Shown in pieces: positions 43,755-51,466 of a DNA stretch of 64,000 bases. The DNA is from Saprospiraceae bacterium (lineage in GTDB: Bacteria > Bacteroidota > Bacteroidia > Chitinophagales > Saprospiraceae). The stretch covers positions 124,001 through 188,000 of the forward strand of contig JADJWN010000002.1 in assembly GCA_016716335.1 (NCBI GenBank), read 5' to 3'. How positions within the stretch are numbered: the stretch's first letter is position 1; each line of letters begins with the position of its first letter. The notes beneath the pieces are model-generated. The model saw only the letters and a program-made list of their open reading frames with translations, had not been told where the DNA came from and ran no database searches. A program made the position numbers and the translations under genes.

Positions 43755-45466
43755 CAGACTGTGAAAAAACTGCCCCGCCTGTCCAAAATTATCCTTACAA
43801 AGATAGGTTTAAAAATATAATCATTTCATATATTTACAAAAAATTATATATGTTGATATTGCGAGGACAAGACAGGTATCAGATGCAGTTTTATACTCTT
43901 GAAGACAGGATTGCTCCGGACAATCCTGTAAGATTTGTGGATGCCTTCGTAGATAAAATAGATCCGGATAAGCTGGGATTTGCAGTACGTACTGTCAAGA
44001 CAGAAGGTCGCCCGGCGTATGAGTCAAAATTATTTCTGAAAATATATTTGTACGGCTATCTGAATGGTATCAGATCAAGCCGGAAGCTGGAGCGAGAGTG
44101 CGGACGCAATACCGAGCTGCAATGGCTTACGGGCAATCTGCAGCCCAATTATCACAGCATTGCGGATTTTCGTAAGGATAATCCGAAAGCACTCAAAGGG
44201 TTGTTTAAACTCTTTTGTATTGTTTCTAAAAAAAGAAGCAGAGTTAGTAGCAGGAGAAGTAGTAGCCATAGATGGTGCCAAAGTCAGAGCGAGCAATAGT
44301 AAAAAAGAATAATTACAGTCAGAAGAAAATAGAACGGCATTTTGGCGTATATAGAAGAAAAGATGAACGAGTATCTGGAACAGTTAGAAGCCAATGATAA
44401 GCAGGAAGAGACAGAGAAAATCAATCAAATACAAGAGAAAATAGAAAGACTGAAAGTTAGCAAGATAAGGTATGAATATCTGGAAGGAGCATTGCAGCAA
44501 AGCGGCGACACCCAGCTATCTACAACGGATGCAGATGCCGGGCTCTGCTGGTACAAGGGCAGGTAGTGGAAGTAAGCTACAATGTACAGGCTGCAGTGGA
44601 TGAAAAGCATAAATTGGTAATAGGTACCCAAACCATCAATCGCAACGACAGGAATGCACTGAGTGATATAGCGACAGAGAGCAAAGAAAATATGGGCTCC
44701 GAACAAATCACCGTATTGGCTGACAAAGGGTATCACAACGGGGAGAGATCAGTAAGTGTACAGAAGCCGGCATTACGACGATAGTAGCCCCGTCAGAGAT
44801 AGTCAACAGTAATGATAAAGGCACCACACCGGAGTATCTGTGGATAAGTTTAAGTATGATGAAAGCACCGATAGCTACACCTGTCCGCAAGGAGAGAAAC
44901 TGGAGACCAAAGGCACGTGGCACAAAAAGACCAGAGACCGGGACAGCTACCAATACAAAAAATACCGTACACCTGCCTGTAAGACCTGTCCGGTAAAGCA
45001 TTTGTGTACGGGCAGGGCCAAAGGAGGCAGAGAAATTGAAAGATCAGAATATGCCCCAGCCGTACAAGCCAACAATCAACGGTATAAAGAAAATACGGCA
45101 CTGTACAGAAAACGACAAGAGATCAACGAGCACATATTTGGAACGATAAAACGAGGGTGGGGTTATGGACACACCAACCTGCGGGGACTGGAAAAGTGAA
45201 TGGGGAATATGCCCTGATAATGACGGTATATAATATGAAGCGGAGCATGCATATTCTGGGTATGCCCGAAATTCCTGAAAACTCAAAACTGGAAACCGGA
45301 CTACGAAAAGTAGTCAAATTTCCCCTAAAAATCATTTTAGAGCATATGATGTATTACAGATGGTCACGATAAATATTTTGGTAGCATAAATAGCCCTAAA
45401 ACGCATCTATCAGGAAGCCATATAGAGGGCCATAGAAAGCAAAAAATTGAGTTTTTTCACAGCCTG
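43755..45466 (+). mobile_element. IS1182-family insertion sequence, copy 2 (transposase frame broken)
   Basis: 1,712 bp from CAGACTGTGAAAAAACT (43755) to AGTTTTTTCACAGCCTG (45466), flanked by a 4-bp ACGT duplication (43751-43754 and 45467-45470). Relative to copy 1, the first 250 coding bases differ by about ten mostly silent substitutions, while the rest is almost identical except for single-base insertions and deletions. Confidence 0.9.
43850..45313 (+). pseudogene. IS1182-family transposase, copy 2, multiple frameshifts
   Basis: Same protein as 34029-35492 but broken by length changes at about 44215 (+T), 44232 (+AAA), 44301 (+A), 44340 (+T), 44537 (-C), 44742 (-1), 44841 (-1), 45190 (-A), 45275 and 45327. 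Most are in homopolymers. The pattern of indels with few substitutions suits consensus error at least as well as decay. Confidence 0.9.
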
Positions 45467-45594
45467 ACGTTTTGGCGCTTGGCGCAGTGGCGGATTTCGG
45501 AGCACAAAATTGTCAATACACCACAAATGTTGATGCGAGGCGGAATGTTCAATTAACCACGTCACCCGCCATTGAGCCAAACGCCTGTTAGCGG
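45467..45594 (-). repeat. attC-like site S7, right part: clearest palindrome of the array
   Basis: With the core at 43746-43754 and without the IS, the site is about 132 bp: CGCTAAC ... GTTAGCG. Internal arms GGCGCTTGGCGCAGTGGCGG (45474-45493) and CCGCCATTGAGCCAAACGCC (45566-45585) match as inverted complement at 17 of 20 positions, with a 72-base centre. This is within the usual attC size range and shape (R''-L''...L'-R'). GTTAGCGG is at 45587-45594. Confidence 0.7.
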
Positions 45595-45605
45595 TTCGGC
45601 TTTCT

Positions 45606-46492
45606 TTATGTTGTCGGTAGTTTCTTAGCAATTTTTTTCAAGTTTTTAATTTGTTTGTTTTCTGTCAATTGGTATTCGTTGAGAAAGTTAAAATAATTGT
45701 CCAAGTGGTTTGATTTTTTTGGCTTAGTTAAAACAGTTTTCAATTTCTCGTCATTTGTTACTTGAAAGTCATAGCCATATGAGTTCAAAAACATTAAAAC
45801 TGTCAAATGAAAAAAATGAAGTCTGTCCCAACGTTTTCGTTCTTCTTTCGGAGATAAACTGTCAAAAAACAAAAACAGCCTGTTAATTTTCGGTGCAATA
45901 GTTTTTATCTCATCTAAATACTCCGAAAATGATTTTACACCTGTCGCTGTAATTAAACTGTCTGCGAGCAAATCAAACTCATTCCTGAAAAAATGGTCGT
46001 CAGTTTTGTTGCCGTCAGCATTAAGTCCTTCAAGAAAAGTGAGGTCGCAAAACATTCTCGGAAATACATTTAGAAATTTTACAAACTCTAAATCTTCTTT
46101 TCCTGCAATGGTAGTGTCAAGAAATATCATTTCTTTTTGAATTTTCTTAGTCCACGCAAAAATTGCTAAATGTCTGTAAACGAATGAATGAAAGTAATAA
46201 TGTTTGTTTAAGTAGTCGCCTTCAATGTGTAACCATTCTTCCTGATGTTTATTAGCAAAGTTCCACATTCTGTGATTGAAATCTTCGCAAGCTGTCAGTA
46301 AATGAACTTTGTATTTGGCTAAAACTTCTTTGATTTTTTTTCTTTGGTCAAATTTATGTTCTGTGTCAAGTTTTGACCGTAATATTTTGGTGTCAATCTA
46401 GTTTTGGTTAGCAAAGTCAAGAAAAACACCACAACTGTCGTAATGGCACTGATTATTACTGGCAGCACTTTTTCGTTCGTCAAAAAATCCAT
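45606..46492 (-). CDS. Membrane-anchored protein of unknown function (single-base frameshift)
   Basis: Start MDFLTNEKVLPVIISAITTV at 46492: one TM helix, then a cytoplasmic part. The frame breaks at the A4/T4 run 46371-46374: GQNLTQ versus the continuing frame LDTEHKFDQRKKIKEVLAKY, then KVHLLTACEDFNHRMWNFAN and on to KKIAKKLPTT at 45606. Joined, it is about 295 residues; from 46268 alone, 220. All-helical C-terminal region; no family recognised. Only gene of the first (5'-most) module, hence a candidate defence or stress protein by context. Confidence 0.6.
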
Positions 46493-46546
46493 AATATTTA
46501 AAAGTGTCATAATGCTTGTTGTCTTTTTGGTTAGTGTCGTCTTTTA

Positions 46547-46565
46547 AGCTGACCACTAACTTACT
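46547..46565 (-). other. Proximal boundary of the cassette-like array
   Basis: AAGCTGACCACTAAC (46546-46560) is the inverted match of GTTAGCGGTTCGGCTT at the other end of the module (45587). No second arm follows upstream, so this is where the array begins on the minus strand; an attI-type site would be expected here. Confidence 0.5.
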
Positions 46566-46895
46566 TATTTCTACAACAATCTTACGACACACTTGCGGTT
46601 TTTCCAAATTTTTCCTCACCAATTCTGATTATTGTCCTTATTTATTCAATCTATCTAAGGTGCTTACCTTCGGGTAGGTGACTACGGTTATTACAGGGGT
46701 TTAATTCCTATTAATGATCATATGCCTTATGATACTGAACTTTTGCAAACCGGCATATGAAAGATGGGCAATAGTATACTTTCCCCGGTCTTTCGGGGTC
46801 ACTTGTTATGAGATCTCCATTTCCCGAAGCAGTGACAGGGGCTCCATTATATCTCATTTACATATTTTTAGAGACTTTCGACGATAGACCTTCGG
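46566..46895. other. 330-bp gene-free spacer with several hairpins
   Basis: No gene recognised. Self-complementary pairs include TTACC-TTCG-GGTAG (about 46669), CATATGCC...GGCATATG (46720-46760), CCCCG...CGGGG (46784-46800) and ATGAGAT...ATCTCAT (46808-46858). A short plus-strand stretch reads GDYGYYRGLIPINDHMPYDT, which looks protein-like but has a stop on each side. It could be a gene remnant or a structured RNA. Confidence 0.4.
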
Positions 46896-46937
46896 AAAAT
46901 ATAATAGCCATCCATGGCATCCGCCAGGATGGCTATT
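46896..46937 (-). terminator. Rho-independent terminator after the 2-oxoglutarate oxygenase gene
   Basis: AATAGCCATCC (46903-46913) and GGATGGCTATT (46927-46937) form an 11-bp stem, followed on the minus strand by ATATTTTC. 27 bases after the stop at 46964. Confidence 0.75.
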
Positions 46938-46963
46938 GTCCTGTATATACGTAAGTATTATTC

Positions 46964-47917
46964 TTACTTTTTCAATCCAATCTCGCGGAGTCGCTCATTG
47001 AGATATTCGCCTGCGGTGATGGGTGCATAGGCCAGAGGTCTCTCCGCAGTCACGGTCGAGGGCAGACAGCTCAGGTCCATCGCACTTTTGGGATGCAGGA
47101 AGAAGGGGATGGACAATCTCGGTACATGCCACTGATCTCTGGGTGGGTTGACTACCCGGTGGGTGGTGGACTTGAGATAATTGTTGGTAAGTCTCTGCAG
47201 CATATCCCCTACATTGATGACGATTTCGCCATCTTCGGGGAGTATATCAAGCCATTCATTATCAGAGGTAAGCAGCTGCAGACCACCGGCAGAGGCGCCT
47301 ACCAGCAGTGTGATGAGATTGATATCTTCATGCTGCTCTGCCCGGATGGCTGAGGCCGGCTCTTGTGTAATAGGAGGATAATGGATGGATCGGAGGATGC
47401 TGTTGCCATCTTTTATTTTATCATCAAAATAATGCTCATCCAATCCCAGATGAATGGCTATAGCCCTGAGCAGATGTGCACCAGCTTCTTCAAATGCCTT
47501 ATACAGTTCCTTGCCGGTTGTATAAAATTCAGGAGTTTCTTCTACCATCACATTATCCGGATATTCGGATTTGAGCGGATGGTCTGCATCCACAAACTGT
47601 CCGATCTGAAAAAACTCCTTAAGGTCTGCCACCTTCGACTGCTTGGCGTGCTCTTTACCAAAGGAAGTATATCCCCGCTGTCCTGCAAGTCCGGCAATTT
47701 CATATTTTGACTTAATTTCTACCGGCAGGGAAAAAAACTTTTTCGACGCATCGTAGAAAGCATCAATTTTTTCTTTGGGTATGCCATGGTTGATGACTCC
47801 CACAAATCCTACTTCGTGAAATGCTCTGCCAAGCTCCTCTACAAATGCTTTTCTCTCGGCATCTGTACCATGCACAAATTTTGACAGATCTACTAAGGGT
47901 ATTGCTCTTTTTGTCAT
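46964..47917 (-). CDS. 2-oxoglutarate/Fe(II)-dependent oxygenase, isopenicillin-N-synthase-like family
   Basis: 317 residues, normal for the family. N-terminal DIOX_N: PLVDLSKFVHGTDAERKAFV, GVINHGIPKEKIDAFYDASK KFFSLP. Catalytic domain: iron ligands HED (EQHEDINLITLLVGASAGGL) and the distal His in STTHRVVNPP, with RLSIPFF providing the 2-oxoglutarate-binding R-x-S. The hydroxylated substrate is unknown. Monocistronic with a terminator. Confidence 0.92.
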   Translation of the reverse strand: MTKRAIPLVDLSKFVHGTDAERKAFVEELGRAFHEVGFVGVINHGIPKEKIDAFYDASKKFFSLPVEIKSKYEIAGLAGQRGYTSFGKEHAKQSKVADLKEFFQIGQFVDADHPLKSEYPDNVMVEETPEFYTTGKELYKAFEEAGAHLLRAIAIHLGLDEHYFDDKIKDGNSILRSIHYPPITQEPASAIRAEQHEDINLITLLVGASAGGLQLLTSDNEWLDILPEDGEIVINVGDMLQRLTNNYLKSTTHRVVNPPRDQWHVPRLSIPFFLHPKSAMDLSCLPSTVTAERPLAYAPITAGEYLNERLREIGLKK

Positions 47918-48013
47918 TGATTCAGTGATTTTGATTGATAATTACACAAAATTCATTCCACTTTTATGTATAAACAAGCTCCGGTGTCTTCGGGTTGTAT
48001 TTCCAGTATCAAC

Positions 48014-49546
48014 TCATTGTTGCTTTGTGACGATGATATTTCCTGACATATCCTCAGGTGCCTCCACTCCCATCAGTTGCAGGATGGTGGGTGCGAGATC
48101 TCCGAGTTTTCCATCTTTAATCCTGTAGTGGGACTTACTGACATCATTGCCTACCAGTATCACAGGTACAGGATTCATGGTATGCGCAGTATTGGGTGAT
48201 CCGTCTTCATTGATCATCAGGTCAGAATTGCCGTGATCTGCGATAATGAGGGCATAATAATCGTATTTCAGCAATACATCCAGCAATCTACCCACACATT
48301 GTTCTACCGTTTCCGCAGCCTTGACAGCGGCACTGAATACCCCCGTATGGCCGACCATATCGGTGTTGGCATAATTAAGGCAAATAAAGTCAGGTTTTTT
48401 TTCCTCGACAAATCGGATAAGTGCATCGGTGATTTCGACGGCACTCATTTCGGGTTTCAGATCATAGGTAGGTACTTTGGGCGAGGGGATCAGTATCCGC
48501 TCTTCACCGGCAAATACCGTCTCTCTACCGCCGTTGAAGAAAAAGGTGACGTGAGGATATTTCTCTGTCTCTGCAATTCTCACCTGCGACAAGCCTGCCT
48601 TGCTTATGATTTCACCCAGCGTGTTGTCGAGATTATCCTTGTCAAAAATGACGTCAATGTTACTGTATCGCTGATCATACTGTGTGAAGGTGACATAATG
48701 CAAGGCAAGTTTATGCATATTATACTCATGCATGTCTGTCTGTGTCAATACTTCGGTAAGCTGTCTCGGCCTGTCTGTGCGGAAATTGAAAAAGAGTACT
48801 GTGTCGCCTTCTTTGATTCTGCTTTCCTCAGCGGTATCGGTGGCTATTACCGGCATCACAAATTCGTCTGTTACATCCCGGTCGTAGCTCTCCTGCAAAG
48901 CGGACATCAGATCCGGGCTATGCTGGCCTGTGCCGTTTACCAGCATGTCGTAGGCAATTTTTACCCTTTCCCATCTTTTGTCACGGTCCATCGCATAGTA
49001 TCTGCCGATGATATCCGCCAGGATTATCTGCCGGTTGTCAATCTCACTGAGCACCTGACCAATAAAACTTTTGCCGGATTTGGGATCTGTATCTCTTCCA
49101 TCCAGAAATGCATGAATATACACCTGCAGTTCGGGGTATTGTCTGAGGATTTTGCACAAATCGAGCAGGTGACTGATATGCGAATGTACTCCTCCATCAG
49201 AGACCAATCCAAGCAGATGTAACCTGCGGTTACCTGCCATGGCTGTTCGGATCATTTTCTGAAATACCGGGTTTCTGGCAAACTCGCCTTCGCGAAAGGC
49301 TTTATTGATTCGGGCAAGTTCCTGATATACTACCCGGCCTGCACCTATGTTCATGTGACCCACCTCTGAATTGCCCATCTGCCCCTCCGGAAGTCCCACA
49401 TCCTCCCCGTAAGTGATGAGTTCTGCATTCGGGTATTGTCGGTACAGGCTATCCATCACCGGTGTATCTGCCATTTGGATGGCACTGGCTTCGGGAATTT
49501 TACCATGCCCCCATCCGTCCAAAATAATCAATGCTAATTTTCTCAA
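48014..49546 (-). CDS. gpmI: 2,3-bisphosphoglycerate-independent phosphoglycerate mutase
   Basis: Interconverts 3- and 2-phosphoglycerate in glycolysis. About 510 residues: RKLALIILDGWGHGK (metal-binding Asp), GNSEVGHMNIGAGR with the phosphoserine nucleophile near 64, HSHISHLLDL, GRDTDPKSGK, GRYYAMDRDKRWER and IADHGNSDLMI near the C-terminus. The best family start is a TTG at 49546 (L-RKLALIILDGWG); an ATG at 49579 would add 11 residues (MACFKLFKILI) and is the alternative. Confidence 0.95.
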   Translation of the reverse strand: MRKLALIILDGWGHGKIPEASAIQMADTPVMDSLYRQYPNAELITYGEDVGLPEGQMGNSEVGHMNIGAGRVVYQELARINKAFREGEFARNPVFQKMIRTAMAGNRRLHLLGLVSDGGVHSHISHLLDLCKILRQYPELQVYIHAFLDGRDTDPKSGKSFIGQVLSEIDNRQIILADIIGRYYAMDRDKRWERVKIAYDMLVNGTGQHSPDLMSALQESYDRDVTDEFVMPVIATDTAEESRIKEGDTVLFFNFRTDRPRQLTEVLTQTDMHEYNMHKLALHYVTFTQYDQRYSNIDVIFDKDNLDNTLGEIISKAGLSQVRIAETEKYPHVTFFFNGGRETVFAGEERILIPSPKVPTYDLKPEMSAVEITDALIRFVEEKKPDFICLNYANTDMVGHTGVFSAAVKAAETVEQCVGRLLDVLLKYDYYALIIADHGNSDLMINEDGSPNTAHTMNPVPVILVGNDVSKSHYRIKDGKLGDLAPTILQLMGVEAPEDMSGNIIVTKQQ

Positions 49547-49727
49547 AATCAATATTTTAAATAATTTAAAACAGGCCACATCACAGTCACTTGCCGGAAT
49601 CGAAACATAGGATTTTAGCTAATATTTGTTAATTTTGAAACTAAAACCAACCTCCGGCTCGTTTATAATGCGCAAAGATAAAGATGCAAAGATTGTTTAT
49701 TTACACTAAAACAAAATTAATTCGGCG

Positions 49728-50105
49728 ATGAGATACCTTTTTATATTTTTTATTTTTCTGTCCATAAACCTGCAGGCGCAAAATGATGAAAAGTTTTTCG
49801 GATTGATGCGCAGCGGAGATATCAATGCGATGGAAAGCTACCTTCAGGACAAGATAGATTTCTGTCTTTTTGAAGATGTACAGCCCCTGAACAGGAAAGC
49901 TGCGCTCGGCAGATTCAAATCTTTTCTGGACAGCAACCGGCCCACAGGTCTCGAAATGATGCATCAGGGCACCTCCCGCGACAGAAGTACAAACTACAGG
50001 GTAGCAAAATTGAATACTGTCAACGGAAGTTTTCGGGTATTTGTGTATTCGGTAGGACCGATTGGACCCAACAGTGTGAAAGAAATCAGGATAGATAAAT
50101 TCTGA
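49728..50105 (+). CDS. DUF4783-family exported protein
   Basis: 125 residues with a signal peptide (MRYLFIFFIFLSINLQAQ) and an NTF2/DUF4783-like fold: LMRSGDINAMESYLQDKIDF CLFE, KAALGRFKSFLDSNRPTGLE, SFRVFVYSVGPIGPNSVKEI. The family is restricted to Bacteroidota and has no known function. Divergent from gpmI. Confidence 0.85.
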   Translation: MRYLFIFFIFLSINLQAQNDEKFFGLMRSGDINAMESYLQDKIDFCLFEDVQPLNRKAALGRFKSFLDSNRPTGLEMMHQGTSRDRSTNYRVAKLNTVNGSFRVFVYSVGPIGPNSVKEIRIDKF

Positions 50106-50136
50106 TTGCAGGTTTAAACGCTCTTTGGCTGTACAG

Positions 50137-51174
50137 TCAATTGTTTGCCCAAAGCCGGGCAGTGCCTTCTGTGTTCTTGCGCTCTAAAGAGAATACGGAT
50201 TTCCATCCGAAATGATCAGACAAAATACTCTGGTCATTGAATATAACCTTGGAATACTGATGTTTCAGGATTGCTTCATTCCCTGTATTACGATAGAAGC
50301 AGTAGTCTAATTTTTGTCTGTTCTGAGGATCATTCACATAATGATTGTTTTTCCCATCATAGGTAAATAATTGATTGTCCAGGCAGGGAGCGGTGTCTGT
50401 AAATCCCAACAGTCCGGAAATCACTACAGGGTATAATAAAGAGGGTGCAAACCTGTCAGAAACTTTGGAAATCTCGGGATGCGTCGTATTAATGTCTCCC
50501 ATAAAGAGGGTAGGATACAGTGCAAATCCAGGCATACCGGCCAGAATATTCATCATATATTGTATCTGAAGCAATCTGAAATTTTCGGCTTGTCTGTCTT
50601 CTCCGGCATACAGGTGGGTATTGATGACATTGCATTTATGCCCGTTGATATCTATGGTGGTGAATAAAAATCCCTTGGCACCAATCTTCTCGATGATACT
50701 GCATTCTTTTTCGTAAGGATACTGAAAAAACTGTTCTGATACGACAGGATATTTAGACAATGTCATGAGTCCGCCATGACAATCTTTTACGATGAGGCCG
50801 TTCCAGGAGCTGTTGCAGGAATAATCACTGCCCATATAATACTCAGATCTCAGTGCACGTATGAGCCTGCTTCTCAGTTCAGGATGGAAGGTCTCCTGCA
50901 GGCAAAGGATATCCGCCCCAAGTGCCAGCAGACTATCGGGCATCCGTGTAAACCGGTCTGCCTGCTCATGTCCGGCCAGTCTTACTGGCAGTCCCCAGGT
51001 ATTGTAGGTGATGCATGTGATGTCCAAGCTACCATCATGCAAGGACTCAGACCATTTTTGAAATGCGGTGGATTGCCGGGCAGGAGCCTTGAATGGAAGA
51101 TTGGAAGTGCTGACAGCAAGTGGCCAGGCCAGACACAATACCCAAACTAACAGCGCAGTTTTGGAAGCAATCAT
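50137..51174 (-). CDS. Exported endonuclease/exonuclease/phosphatase-family protein, sphingomyelinase-like
   Basis: 345 residues from MIASKTALLVWVLCLAWPLA (signal peptide; the frame extends to 51195). EEP motifs: ITCITYNTWGLPV, ILCLQETFHPELRSRLIRAL (metal-binding Glu), VINTHLYAGED, LFMGDINTTHPE (D-x-N), LDYCFY and SDHFGW (catalytic D-H). The TWGLP sequence resembles bacterial and neutral sphingomyelinases, so a phosphodiesterase acting on lipids is plausible but unproven. Confidence 0.88.
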   Translation of the reverse strand: MIASKTALLVWVLCLAWPLAVSTSNLPFKAPARQSTAFQKWSESLHDGSLDITCITYNTWGLPVRLAGHEQADRFTRMPDSLLALGADILCLQETFHPELRSRLIRALRSEYYMGSDYSCNSSWNGLIVKDCHGGLMTLSKYPVVSEQFFQYPYEKECSIIEKIGAKGFLFTTIDINGHKCNVINTHLYAGEDRQAENFRLLQIQYMMNILAGMPGFALYPTLFMGDINTTHPEISKVSDRFAPSLLYPVVISGLLGFTDTAPCLDNQLFTYDGKNNHYVNDPQNRQKLDYCFYRNTGNEAILKHQYSKVIFNDQSILSDHFGWKSVFSLERKNTEGTARLWANN

Positions 51175-51466
51175 TTTTCGTAAAGTTTGACACAAAAGTC
51201 TGCAGCCTTCGTTAAGCGAATATTTTACATATGATAATAAAATCTAAAGTATAAGCTGTTTTTAGTGATATATTTTTGAAATAATTTAATCACAAATTAA
51301 TGTAAAATTCAAAAACAGAATTTCCGGATAGGCCGGCAATCAAATGATATCGTAAGCTTTGAATTGACATCAGCTTTGCCCGAAATGAATAAAAGCTGAT
51401 CAGATACGGATTTTCAAAACGGAGATAATCAGAAACAGCATTAGTGCTTATGCAAAATCTAAAACA

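Noticed and set aside
43646..44299. 217-codon frame beginning inside the AraC gene and running into IS1182 copy 2
   Set aside because: It joins antisense of AraC, the inter-module core and the transposase start; the true transposase start is at 43850.
48233..49222. 329-codon plus-strand frame antisense to gpmI
   Set aside because: Shadow of a conserved gene; no family features of its own.
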